This document shows, one piece after another, positions 32,436 to 39,834 of a stretch of DNA of 43,075 nucleotides. Within the stretch, counting starts at the first letter, position 1. Each line of letters opens with the position of its first letter. A program made the translations under genes and the position numbers. The notes below the pieces were generated by a model that made no database searches, had not been told where the DNA came from, and saw only the letters and a list, made by a program, of their open reading frames with translations. Source of the stretch: a virus. The stretch covers positions 1-43,075 of IMG/VR virus record IMGVR_UViG_3300020162_000595, one strand, 5' to 3'.

Positions 32436-33434
32436 TCAGTTGAGGAAGGATGCGACATAGTCGCCTAGGTATTGCTTGCGCAATTCGGTACGCAGCACTG
32501 CTGCACGTTGGGTTAAGCCGGGAATCTTTTCTTCCTCGGCCATGCTCTTGCCCCAGCTAGTGTCGCTGGGTACAGGCACAGGGATAGTCCAGTTGAACCA
32601 CTTCTCCATGAACTCGCTAGCCAGTTCCATGCAAGCATGGAGCAGACACGCTGCCTCAAAGGCTACGCTCTGGTCAGCATCCACATAGCTAGCATCATGC
32701 ACGGTGTTCACGATGAGGGCGAGGCCATCGAAGTTACGCTTGGCATAGAAGGCACGGACAGTCAGCCACATCGCAGCCTTCATCCACTCACCGCCGCTAC
32801 CTTGAACGATGAAGTTCCTGATCTCAGTAGGTGAGAAGCTAGCGGTCTTGCCTCGGCGGCACAGGTAGGGCGGGCTAGGCTGCTCGTTGTACACATAGAG
32901 CTTACCATCAGGTGCCCGCAAGAACCCCTTGCCCAGATGGCAGATGACACCGGGCACCTCGGGGTGTGGCAGGGTACGCTCGGGCACACGGTTGGCGTTG
33001 ATCTCTGCCGTGATGCGCTCGTAATACTCAGCGATCTCAGGGTACCGTGCATCCTCAGCATCAGCCAGTGACTGCACCTCCTCCTCGCTCATGCCTGTGG
33101 ACTCAGCGATCTTGGCAACGCCAGCACCATAAGCTCTTTGAAACGAGTAAACTTTCGCCTTGGTACGCTTGTAGTCCCACTCCTTGTCGTACTTGTCACC
33201 CTTACACAGAGCGTACACCTCGTCGTACTCCATGTGTTCCTTGGCTGCAAGGCGCACAACGTGGAGGTCGAGGCCGCTCTTAAGGTCAGCGATCAACTGC
33301 TTGCACTGTGTCAGCACAGCCTGAACGTACACCTCAAGTGAACTGAAGTCCGACTGAATGATCTTGCCATCAGGCCCGAAGCGTGACACGAAGATCGTCT
33401 TGACATCAGACTTGTTACCCTTGGGAATGTTCTG
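32436..33434 (-). CDS. DNA polymerase I family, exon 2 (palm/fingers)
   Basis: The C-terminal 332 residues of a family A DNA polymerase. After splicing the exon begins QNIPKGNKSDVK, continuous with NPNL of exon 1. Motif A is IIQSDFSSLEVYV, motif B RTKAKVYSFQRAYGAG, motif C ALIVNTVHDASYVDAD; the metal-binding Asp residues of A and C are present, but the Glu normally following HD in motif C is Ala. Unspliced, the only in-frame start would be the ATG whose G is the last intron base, giving a fragment without exonuclease and thumb. Splicing is thus needed for a complete enzyme. Confidence 0.92.
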   Translation of the reverse strand, partial: QNIPKGNKSDVKTIFVSRFGPDGKIIQSDFSSLEVYVQAVLTQCKQLIADLKSGLDLHVVRLAAKEHMEYDEVYALCKGDKYDKEWDYKRTKAKVYSFQRAYGAGVAKIAESTGMSEEEVQSLADAEDARYPEIAEYYERITAEINANRVPERTLPHPEVPGVICHLGKGFLRAPDGKLYVYNEQPSPPYLCRRGKTASFSPTEIRNFIVQGSGGEWMKAAMWLTVRAFYAKRNFDGLALIVNTVHDASYVDADQSVAFEAACLLHACMELASEFMEKWFNWTIPVPVPSDTSWGKSMAEEEKIPGLTQRAAVLRTELRKQYLGDYVASFLN

Positions 33435-34160
33435 CATTATATTCAACAGCGGTCGTTAGTCGCTGCCCGCCTTACGGCTGCTGCATGTTGCCATGCAGAG
33501 TAGACTATATCATAGCAGGCGTACCTGCTCTCCGCGCTTCCAGCCACTTGGCTGTACTCTCTTTCGAGATAGTCGTTGCGCCTACCCAATGATGCAATGC
33601 AGCGTGTTCGCCCATTGTCAGCATAATCAAGTTGTCTACGTTGTTGTTGTGTGGGTTCTCGTCGCAGTGGTGTACGCAGTAGCCAGCGGGTACCTCTGTG
33701 ATACCCAGATGCTGCGCCATCACTACGCTGTGAACGAACACATGCTTGCTGCCTCTGCGCCCTGTGTACCAGTCAGGCTTGAGCATCATGAGGTAGCCTT
33801 TGTTGTCACCTACTACACCAATGTAGTTGTGGTGCAGCGCCGCTGTCTTGTTCTTCATTGGGTTAATATCACCCAGCTTAGACTTGCGGTAGTTGGCTAC
33901 CTTGCGCAGCCTGCGATACTCTGGGCAGTAGTTCTTAGCAACGTACTGCCACACCACCTTGTAGGATAGTGTCAGCTTGTTGGCAATCTCTTGCAGAGTA
34001 AGGTCAGTGTTCTCGTAGTAATACTTGATGTCCATCGTGTGCTCCTAAGCAGATATGGTGGGGTTGGTTCAGGATTGTCTGCTGTGCTACAGGTACCAGA
34101 ATATTCTGTACTCGCAGATGTCCCCTGAGTTCACGGAGTTTTACAACCTCCAGATAATTA
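33435..34160 (-). ncRNA. Group I intron in the DNA polymerase gene
   Basis: 726 nt. Exon 1 ends CAACCTT at 34161; the internal guide GAGGTTG (34150-34144) pairs with it over seven bases with the obligatory U-G at the splice site (P1). Directly 5' of the guide TCTG (34154-34151) pairs with the first four bases of exon 2, CAGA (P10). P3 can be drawn as TCAGG (34128-34124) with CCTGA (34073-34069); P7 as AGAC (34080-34077) with GTCT (33505-33502). P9 is CTGCATG-GCAA-CATGCAG (33498-33481), a 7-bp stem with GNRA loop. The last intron base is G. The HNH gene lies in the P8 loop and its stop codon overlaps the P7 3' strand. Confidence 0.92.
33505..34035 (-). CDS. Intron-encoded HNH homing endonuclease
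   Basis: A 176-residue protein inside the intron. The N-terminal 50 residues resemble a helix-turn-helix/AP2-like DNA-contact part (LTLQEIANKLTLSYKVVWQYVAKNY). The catalytic block is VFVHSVVMAQHLG ... GYCVHHCDENPHNNNVDNLIMLTMGEHAALH, the HNH pattern His-His...Asn...His. TAGGAG seven bases before the ATG supports translation from the unspliced or excised RNA. It would cut intron-less polymerase genes to spread the intron. The TAG stop lies in the P7 strand of the ribozyme. Confidence 0.93.
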   Translation of the reverse strand: MDIKYYYENTDLTLQEIANKLTLSYKVVWQYVAKNYCPEYRRLRKVANYRKSKLGDINPMKNKTAALHHNYIGVVGDNKGYLMMLKPDWYTGRRGSKHVFVHSVVMAQHLGITEVPAGYCVHHCDENPHNNNVDNLIMLTMGEHAALHHWVGATTISKESTAKWLEARRAGTPAMI

Positions 34161-35534
34161 AAGGTTGGGATTAGAACTGGAGAGGCGGGCTGTCACAGTG
34201 CTGCACATATTCAGCATGTGGTGGATGATGCCCTCGTTGTTCACAAGGGTAAGCATACCTGTCTCATTACCGTCCTCATCCTTGCGGTAGTAGTACGTGC
34301 CCAAGTCCTTGGTCAGGCTCATGAGTTCAGCGTATGCCTTGAGGAACGGCACACCGCTGGTGGCTAGCTCCTCGACAACAGCCGCGCTCGTTGACCACAC
34401 ACCGGGGTCAGCCCCTGCCCACTTGGGGTTGGGCTTGGTGTAACCAGTGAACACGAAGGGCCGCTTGACTATCCTGCCCTTGGGCTTGGTGTAGTCATCG
34501 ACCTTGGCCTTCTTGGTCTTGAACTCGCCAGCATTCTTGCCACCCCTGTAGATATAATAGTTGGTTGGGCTGCCCACCTCAAACGGGTCAACGAACGTGG
34601 TGCTCGCATCCTCCAATACCCATGCTACTACATCCCGCTGGGCATAGGCATAGGCTGCACTGCCATGCTCAGGTGGTGGTGTCCATGTGGTCGTGCCATC
34701 CTTGAGGTCGTACGCGCGGCAGTCATACTGCACCGTGCCACCGAAGAACAAGGCGCTACGCTGCACTGGGCTACCCCAATTGAAGTCGAAGGGCAGGTCA
34801 GCGGGCAGGTACTGAGCCAGCCCCTCGCTGAGTTGCTTGACTGTCTCCTCTAGCTTGGCCGCAAGCTCCATGCCTGTGGCCTTGTCAACGTACATGCCAT
34901 TGCGCTCAGCCTCAACGGTGAACAGGAGCGCACCCATGTTGAGCAGGATGCTGTTAAGCTGGCCGCACTCACGGGCACGGGCTATCTGCGCTAGTGCAAT
35001 CTTCTCTGTGTTCTCTACGTCACCGAGTTGGAACACACCGAACTCATCGTTGCCACCGCATAGGTAGCGGGTAAGCAGGGCGGGGTCGATGTCTGGTGTG
35101 TTGACACCAGCATTCCATAGTACCTTGACCTCATCAACCTTGACGTTGCCACCGTAGCGCGGGGCCACCTCGTCGAGGCTGAGCATCTGATCCTTCTGAC
35201 CCATGCCGTTGAGCAGGTACTCAGCAAGCTGACAGTCCCAAACATTACCGCCACCCGCTACATAGTCCATCCATGAAGCAAGGTTATCATCATCTTGCAG
35301 TGCGTGGAGCAAGTCAAACTTGATGTTAAACCCTATCAGCAAACGAGTATCGGCTAGCACTGGGCGCAGCCAGCCAGTAGGGGGGCGGCTATTACCGAAG
35401 CGGTGTTCAACAACAGCACCGCCTTTGTGTTTGAATGCGTGGGTCACCGCGTAATTGATAGGGTCGAATGGGTTAGCCTTGCGCTTGAAGCTGGTGCCTA
35501 CGGTAGTCTCTATGTCCCATGTAGTATAGCTCAT
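34161..35534 (-). CDS. DNA polymerase I family, exon 1 (3'-5' exonuclease and thumb)
   Basis: The N-terminal 458 residues of the replicative polymerase. Exonuclease motif I is TTWDIETTVGT (Asp7, Glu9), motif II GFNIKFDLLHAL. The later LNSILLNMGALLFTVEAERNGMYVD and DFNWGSPVQRSALFFGG belong to the thumb/palm boundary. It ends ARLSSSNPNL, the conserved strand that in other family A enzymes continues QNIP; here a TAA follows in the intron. Together with exon 2 the protein is 790 residues (T7 gp5 704). TAAGGT precedes the ATG, which overlaps the preceding stop in ATGA. Confidence 0.94.
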
Positions 35535-35698
35535 GATACAAACCTTAATGCCGTTGCCTCCTTACAGTTACCGCACCCCCCAAGCGTCGGTGAATACCAA
35601 TCTAAACCTGCTTTATCCATCTGCTCCATCAAATTTATATAGTATAAAAGTTTCGGGCGCAATGTTTTCTTCCATGCGTTGTAGAATTGTTCTGTCAT
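35531..35698 (-). CDS. Small CxxC protein between helicase and polymerase (55 residues)
   Basis: ATG at 35698 with GAGAGG nine bases upstream; ATGA overlaps on both sides with helicase and polymerase genes. Sequence begins MTEQFYNAWKKTLRPKLLYY, with an amphipathic helix, and ends with a mini zinc-knuckle-like LGGCGNCKEATAL. I do not recognise it. The fixed place between helicase and polymerase and strict coupling suggest a replication accessory, inference only. Its 3' part is A/T-rich relative to neighbours. Confidence 0.78.
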   Translation of the reverse strand: MTEQFYNAWKKTLRPKLLYYINLMEQMDKAGLDWYSPTLGGCGNCKEATALRFVS

Positions 35699-37011
35699 AC
35701 TGTTGCCTCTCTGTATCTGCCACGTTGTGAATCGAAGGTGACCTCCTGTTGGGGGCTACCCTTCTTGCCTGTACGAACCTTCTTGTTCTTGGTCGTGCCG
35801 ATGTACCTGCTGTTCTCAAGCACGGGGTCATTCAATGCACCGATGGTGATGATGACATCAGCCGCACCCTGCTTGCCTGTCTTGCTATCCTTAAGCTGGG
35901 GCAGGGTTGGGTAGCTAATGCCGTCAGCATCAGCACTAAGCTGCGAGGTAGCAAGCACAGCACAGTCGTGCTTCACACCCATCAGACGTGCCCACTGGTA
36001 CATAGCCTCGAGCAACTGGTCGGTACGCTGGCCGTTGTTGTTAGCTTCGCCACCGAACTTGATGTTGTCCACCATATCGAACAGCACCACGCCCGGTGTG
36101 TACTGCTTCATGATGTCCTCGACCTCATGGTTCCACATATCGTGGATGTCAAAGACACGCAGCGCACCTGGCCTACCGCCTAGGGCAGCAGCATACTGCT
36201 GTCGCACCTGCGTCTTGTACTTAGCGAAGGCTGGGTCGGCGGGCTTGTTGCTAAGCTCGACCAACTCCTCAGTAGTTGCACCCAGCGCAGCTTGGAAGTT
36301 ACGCATGATGATCTTGTTACCCGGCCCCTCGTTGTTGAACCACAGGATGCTGCGGTTCTCGCCGGGGTACACGATGTCAAGCTGCGCTGCCATGTGCGTC
36401 AACTCGCTGGCGCAGAATGTAGTCTTGCCCTTGTCAGGGCGAGCAGCAATGACCACGAAGTCTCCGCCGCGCAGTGGTTTGATGTGCCTGTTAAGGCATG
36501 GTAAACGCCAGTGCAATCCTTCATCGTTAGCCTCAGCCTTGAGCAAGTCCTCGATTGGGTCGAGTACCTGTGGGTTCTTGACCTTGCGATCCACTTGCTG
36601 CTCGAAGCGTTCGACGTTGGCGCGAAGTTCAGCATACAGGTCAACCTCATCCCCTTGGTTCCACTTCTCAAGCAACGAGGTGACACGGGCAGCAGTATCA
36701 GCAGCGACAAGGCGCTCCATCAACCCAGCCTCAAGCTCTGCGCTCACGTCATCCATGCTCTTGGTGATGACCGCATCGTACAACCCGTAGCTCTCGTCCT
36801 TCATGTTGGGATGACGGAAGCCACGGTACCACGTAGCAAACGGGCCATGCTCGATGCGTTTAGCATCAGGGAACTCACGGAAGAATACACCGAAGTCTGT
36901 GAGTAGCTCAGCGACCAGTGGTTGAAGTGCGTTCTTGGGCACGCTTCGCGCTAGCCTGTCGTAACGCTCTCGATATTTCAGTAGCCTCAGTACGGTGATG
37001 TCCAAGCTCAC
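35695..37011 (-). CDS. Replicative DNA helicase (DnaB/T7 gp4 helicase-like)
   Basis: A 438-residue RecA-fold helicase without a primase domain. Walker A is ARPDKGKTT at residues 190-198; Walker B VVLFDMVDNI; a sensor-type Gln in CAVLATSQLSADADG; the C-terminal TKNKKVRTG and VTFDSQRGRY belong to the last strands of the hexamer interface. The N-terminal 150 residues are helical and specific to this branch. GTG start at 37011 with AAAGGAT at good spacing. Works with the separate primase encoded upstream, a phiKMV-like arrangement instead of the fused T7 gp4. Confidence 0.95.
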   Translation of the reverse strand: MSLDITVLRLLKYRERYDRLARSVPKNALQPLVAELLTDFGVFFREFPDAKRIEHGPFATWYRGFRHPNMKDESYGLYDAVITKSMDDVSAELEAGLMERLVAADTAARVTSLLEKWNQGDEVDLYAELRANVERFEQQVDRKVKNPQVLDPIEDLLKAEANDEGLHWRLPCLNRHIKPLRGGDFVVIAARPDKGKTTFCASELTHMAAQLDIVYPGENRSILWFNNEGPGNKIIMRNFQAALGATTEELVELSNKPADPAFAKYKTQVRQQYAAALGGRPGALRVFDIHDMWNHEVEDIMKQYTPGVVLFDMVDNIKFGGEANNNGQRTDQLLEAMYQWARLMGVKHDCAVLATSQLSADADGISYPTLPQLKDSKTGKQGAADVIITIGALNDPVLENSRYIGTTKNKKVRTGKKGSPQQEVTFDSQRGRYREATV

Positions 37012-37120
37012 GGGTTATCCTTTCGTATCGTGTGATTGTAGAAGCAGGGCCAGCACACAACCCACACTTGGGGTCGTGACTGATGGAGTGGATGCAGCTA
37101 GTGCATGTCTTGTGTATCAT
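36908..37120 (-). CDS. Small zinc-ribbon-type protein overlapping the helicase start
   Basis: A 70-residue protein, ATG at 37120 with TATAAGGAG seven bases upstream, one of the best ribosome binding sites in the region. Residues 6-22 form CTSC-x9-KCGLC, two CxxC knuckles able to bind one zinc. The second half is Arg/Glu/Ser/Thr-rich. It overlaps the helicase gene by 104 bases in another frame, so the C-terminal half is constrained by the helicase sequence and could be partly filler. The upstream 43-codon gene ends in ATGA with it. Confidence 0.68.
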   Translation of the reverse strand: MIHKTCTSCIHSISHDPKCGLCAGPASTITRYERITRELGHHRTEATEISRALRQASAKRAQERTSTTGR

Positions 37121-37248
37121 CGCCGCTCCTTATAGTTCTGTTCATTGCACCACTGCCATGCGTAGAAGTGCTGCACGGTGTACGCTTCTCGGTTGGCCCA
37201 ACCAGCTACAACCCATTGCCCACATAAGAGCTTGATATGCGGCTTCAA
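37117..37248 (-). CDS. Small Trp-rich protein with TTG start (43 residues)
   Basis: No ATG start exists, but TTG at 37248 is preceded by GGGGTGA at five bases and overlaps the stop of the upstream barrel gene (TTGA), while its own stop overlaps the next ATG (ATGA). The peptide reads KPHIKLLCGQWVVAGWANRE and continues with AYTVQHFYAWQWCNEQNYKE: four Trp, many aromatic residues, no low-complexity, and it fills an otherwise empty 124-nt gap exactly. It looks like a true protein; function unknown. Confidence 0.55.
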   Translation of the reverse strand: MKPHIKLLCGQWVVAGWANREAYTVQHFYAWQWCNEQNYKERR

Positions 37249-37691
37249 AATTTCACCCCAATTTCTATGGCTACCACACCAGCGGTGCCGTTACCCACAG
37301 GCGGGACAGCCCGAACAGTAGCAGTTATGCTGCCGAAGTCATAGGTAACCACAGCCCCAGCAATCAGAGGCTGGCGATACCCACTAGCTACACCACCGAA
37401 CACCCCGATGCTAAGCGCACCATACTGGATGGGTGTGTAGTTCACGAGCGCATAGTTACTGCGGCGATTGAAGCTGTTGTTGTAGCTGCCCACTTGGATG
37501 CTAGCATCATGCCGCACCTGATAGCGGAGGCCAAGGCCAACGTTGGTTTCGTTGTAGGTCTTGTGCCCTGTGTGCTTGGACACACCGTGAATGATGAGGC
37601 TAGTCTCAGCCCGCACATCCTTGTGATACAGCGCAGTAGCTAGCGCCGCTGCTGCGGTGAACACCACCGCCCGCCATAGTTCATACCTCAT
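37245..37691 (-). CDS. PagP-like outer-membrane beta-barrel protein
   Basis: A 148-residue exported protein. Residues 1-28 are a signal peptide (basic start, Ala/Leu core, likely cleavage near VRA-ET). The rest alternates hydrophobic and polar residues in about eight strands and ends in IEIGVKF, with the terminal Phe that BAM uses. HGVSKH (35-40), YNETNVGLGL (46-55) and SYNNSFN (69-75) line up with the active-site His, the YNE-GGGFG turn and the FKDSWN strand of E. coli PagP as I remember it; the catalytic Asp is replaced by Asn72 while Ser73 is kept. AAGGAG lies upstream and ATGA couples it to primase. Possible lipid A palmitoyltransferase or a catalytically altered surface shield; fold is likely, activity unproven. 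Confidence 0.7.
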   Translation of the reverse strand: MRYELWRAVVFTAAAALATALYHKDVRAETSLIIHGVSKHTGHKTYNETNVGLGLRYQVRHDASIQVGSYNNSFNRRSNYALVNYTPIQYGALSIGVFGGVASGYRQPLIAGAVVTYDFGSITATVRAVPPVGNGTAGVVAIEIGVKF

Positions 37692-38485
37692 GATACATAC
37701 TCCTTGATCTGTGCCCTATGCAATAGCTTAGGGTCTTTCTCTGACACAACATTACGACACACAACCCCGAGTGATCGGAGCTTAGCAAGTATCTTGGTTG
37801 CAGCCCGCTGTCCCGGTGGGTCAGGGTCTAACCAGACATTAACTTCCTTGCCGCTGCTAACGATAGCAGCACACGTGAAGTCATTAAGGCTAGTGCCCAT
37901 GAGACACCAGCCGCAGCCAACTAGGCCAACCTTGTACGCACTGAGTATGTCCTCAGTCAGCGTGATGCGGTCAGCCTTACCGTAGATGGGAATGATTCGC
38001 GTCTTGTCTACGGGTGGGGCGAGGTATTTGGGCACACGCTTGTCCACTGCACGCGCTTGCCAAAACAAGGGCAGCCCCGTGAAGGGGTCGAGCACGGTCA
38101 GCACGACTCGATCAGTGGGTGGGTGATACCCAGCCCCCAGCGCAGGTAGATCGGCGCTGCAAAGCCCCGCCTTCAGAAGCCACAGCTTGCACTGCTCGGG
38201 CCACTGTGCCCACTCCCTCACCAGCCCATCAGGAAGGGCCACAGAAGCGCCGATCTTGTTGTCGGCTACCTGCCTATTGGCGAGGCGTTTTAAACGCGCC
38301 TCAAGGGGTTCTGGTGCGGGCGGGATCCATCCACTGTCATTGCACCTGAAGCAATGGGCACGCCACCCTGTGTGGTCGCGGCTCACTGTCAGGGTACGAC
38401 CCGGCCCGCAGTCATGGTCTGTCCTAATCCTGCCACCATCAGCTAGCTGCTCAGCATGACGCACCCATGAGGCAGGGCTTAGCAT
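37688..38485 (-). CDS. DNA primase (zinc-binding and TOPRIM)
   Basis: A 265-residue primase. N-terminal zinc site: His24/Cys26 and CFRC (Cys45, Cys48) in the CHC2-like ribbon HCFRCNDSGW. The TOPRIM core shows LTEDILSAYKVG with Glu178 and VWLDPDPPGQRAA with Asp220 and Asp222, then RNVVSEKDPKLL, the family's last element. It makes RNA primers for the lagging strand and works with the separate helicase. The ATG overlaps the stop of the preceding 57-codon gene as TGATG. No other good start is present. Confidence 0.93.
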   Translation of the reverse strand: MLSPASWVRHAEQLADGGRIRTDHDCGPGRTLTVSRDHTGWRAHCFRCNDSGWIPPAPEPLEARLKRLANRQVADNKIGASVALPDGLVREWAQWPEQCKLWLLKAGLCSADLPALGAGYHPPTDRVVLTVLDPFTGLPLFWQARAVDKRVPKYLAPPVDKTRIIPIYGKADRITLTEDILSAYKVGLVGCGWCLMGTSLNDFTCAAIVSSGKEVNVWLDPDPPGQRAATKILAKLRSLGVVCRNVVSEKDPKLLHRAQIKEYVS

Positions 38486-38658
38486 CAGCTACCGCGCACC
38501 CACTTGATGACCCGCTTGAAGAACCGGACAAGAGGCATACCCTTATCAATGGTTGGCAGCTTAGGCTCTGGCTTATAGAGCGCACGGTTAATCAACCCAG
38601 CCAGCAGCCAGTTGACCTCGATGCGTTTGACAGGCTTGTGATAGATACGATTGCTCAT
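38485..38658 (-). CDS. Small basic hypothetical protein (57 residues)
   Basis: ATG at 38658 with AAGGAG six bases upstream; stop overlaps the primase start (TGATG). It starts MSNRIYHKPVKRIEVNWLLA, has a hydrophobic helix WLLAGLINRAL, then YKPEPKLPTIDKG and a basic amphipathic C-terminal helix RFFKRVIKWVRG. High pI and amphipathic ends would suit nucleic acid or membrane contact. Not recognised. Confidence 0.78.
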   Translation of the reverse strand: MSNRIYHKPVKRIEVNWLLAGLINRALYKPEPKLPTIDKGMPLVRFFKRVIKWVRGS

Positions 38659-38684
38659 GGTTTCTCCTTGGTTAAGACTACGAC

Positions 38685-38709
38685 ATAAGCCCCGCAGGGC
38701 AGGGCTTAT
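38685..38709 (-). promoter_or_regulatory. Intergenic hairpin
   Basis: Minus-strand ATAAGCCC...GGGCTTAT, an 8-bp perfect stem with a 9-nt loop, in the 60-base gap before the 57-codon gene. No U tract follows, so it is more likely an RNA processing or stability element than a terminator. Confidence 0.6.
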
Positions 38710-38718
38710 AGCTTAGGC

Positions 38719-39087
38719 TTACTCAGCCACAGCGGGAGCCACGATCTGGGCTGGGTAAATCACGAGCAGCTCAGCATCGAAGCCTTCACCACACTGCACC
38801 TTGACCTGAGCAGGAGACTTCTTGCCCTCACCCAAGTCAGTGCTAGGCTTGACAACCAACACAACACCTGAGCGAACCACAGGGGCAGAGGTAGCAGTTG
38901 TACGACCGAACTTGAAGTCGATGGTTGCACCAACCTCGGGCAGGGCCACGACCTTGGGTTGCTTGGCGGGCACAACGATGTCGTTCTCGATGTTGTAGCG
39001 GCGCTGTTGCAGCTTGGCAATCTGCTCGTCGATGCGAGCCAGCTTTTCTTCTTTGGTCAGGGTCACGGCGTTGGTTGCGTTTGTCAT
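38719..39087 (-). CDS. Hypothetical protein with N-terminal coiled coil
   Basis: A 122-residue protein. ATG at 39087 chosen because AAAGGAAA lies eight bases upstream; a longer reading lacks a site. Residues 9-38 form a charged heptad helix (TKEEKLARIDEQIAKLQQRR), followed by strands (VVALPEVGATIDFKFG, VVRSGVVLVVKPS) that resemble a small beta-barrel. Ends with VIYPAQIVAPAVAE. No known family comes to mind. Flanked on both sides by strong hairpins, so its message may be cut out and expressed at its own level. Confidence 0.75.
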   Translation of the reverse strand: MTNATNAVTLTKEEKLARIDEQIAKLQQRRYNIENDIVVPAKQPKVVALPEVGATIDFKFGRTTATSAPVVRSGVVLVVKPSTDLGEGKKSPAQVKVQCGEGFDAELLVIYPAQIVAPAVAE

Positions 39088-39118
39088 GGAGATTTCCTTT
39101 AAGACAGGGTTGATACTC

Positions 39119-39181
39119 ACCTCGACATGAGGTAAGCGGTGCGAAGATGCACCTTACATAGGCCACGTTAGTAGCCTATGT
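39119..39181 (-). promoter_or_regulatory. Three consecutive hairpins in an intergenic leader
   Basis: On the minus strand: ACATAGGC...GCCTATGT (39181-39156, 8-bp stem), GGTGC-ATCTTC-GCACC (39153-39138), and ACCTC-ATGTC-GAGGT (39133-39119). They fill most of the 105-base gap before the coiled-coil gene. No U tract. Likely RNase III-type processing or 5' protection; not a protein gene. Confidence 0.6.
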
Positions 39182-39192
39182 GTAGGTAGACC

Positions 39193-39627
39193 TTAGCCTA
39201 TGTCTTGCTCAGCCGCAGCGTAGTACGCCTCACGGGGTGTGAGGGGGCGAGGGTTCGCTGCAACGTACGCAGCAAGGTCAGCTACCGCCTTGGCTACTTC
39301 TTGCTTAGGCTCCACCACCTTGCGGATAGTGCCCACTAACTGCTCAGGCCACACAAGGTTGTCACCCGCGTACACAGGGCGCTTGAACTCCCAGACACCG
39401 CCGAAGATTGCGTGAAGGTTCCTGATGTAGTTGTCTGCTGCGGCAGCAGTAAGCCACTGCTTAGGGCCACGACCGGGATGACCGAGGCACTGGCCTGTCA
39501 CCAAGTTCTCAATCACGTAGGTAGTAAGGTCACCCTTACCATACCCAACGATTGCCAGTGGGTAGATGTTACCCACGGATTCATTCTGCAACCCGGCGTG
39601 AACCGGGTGATGTCCTGCATAGCTCAT
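39193..39627 (-). CDS. Hypothetical protein
   Basis: A 144-residue unknown protein. ATG at 39627 has AAGGAA seven bases upstream and makes ATGA with the preceding stop. N-terminus MSYAGHHPVHAGLQNESVG; the middle has GYGKGDLTTYVIENLVTGQCLGHPG and a helix LTAAAADNYIRNLH; the C-terminal third is helical (KQEVAKAVADLAAYVA). No catalytic motif and no membrane segment. Being in the middle of the early/middle cluster it might be a host-interaction or metabolism accessory protein. Confidence 0.72.
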   Translation of the reverse strand: MSYAGHHPVHAGLQNESVGNIYPLAIVGYGKGDLTTYVIENLVTGQCLGHPGRGPKQWLTAAAADNYIRNLHAIFGGVWEFKRPVYAGDNLVWPEQLVGTIRKVVEPKQEVAKAVADLAAYVAANPRPLTPREAYYAAAEQDIG

Positions 39628-39827
39628 ACGATGTTCCTTGTAACAGTCAGACACACAGCCTCAGCACCCAAGCTCTTACCTTGTGGGCTATTGAGTTGCT
39701 CATCGGTGTTGTTGAGCTTCTCAGCTTGCACAAGACAGGCTTCCCGGCTAGGGAAAGGGGCGAGTACGATGGGAGCCACCTCAGCAGAGGCAGCGGCGAA
39801 CCAGATGGCGAGATAGACAGTAATCAT
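39624..39827 (-). CDS. Small secreted or periplasmic protein with signal peptide
   Basis: A 67-residue protein. Residues 1-15 (MITVYLAIWFAAASA) form a short signal peptide with a likely cut after ASA, leaving a 52-residue mature part with two Cys (Cys31, Cys59), which could form a disulfide in the periplasm. GAGG lies six bases before ATG. The ATG of the next gene overlaps its stop. Possible periplasmic role such as superinfection exclusion, by analogy only. Confidence 0.7.
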   Translation of the reverse strand: MITVYLAIWFAAASAEVAPIVLAPFPSREACLVQAEKLNNTDEQLNSPQGKSLGAEAVCLTVTRNIV

Positions 39828-39834
39828 GGTGACC

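Noticed and set aside
34084-34097. Phage promoter-like motif GGTACCTGTAGCAC inside the intron
   Set aside because: It falls in the part of the intron that should form P5/P6, with AGTAC...GGTAC pairing, so the likeness is better explained by ribozyme structure.
32436-35534. Intein or simple gene split in DNA polymerase
   Set aside because: The insert starts with a stop codon in frame and has no intein splicing blocks; P1/P10 pairing explains it fully as an intron.
38685-38709. Terminator at the intergenic hairpin 38685-38709
   Set aside because: Good stem but followed by GTCG and no U run; better described as a processing or stability hairpin.
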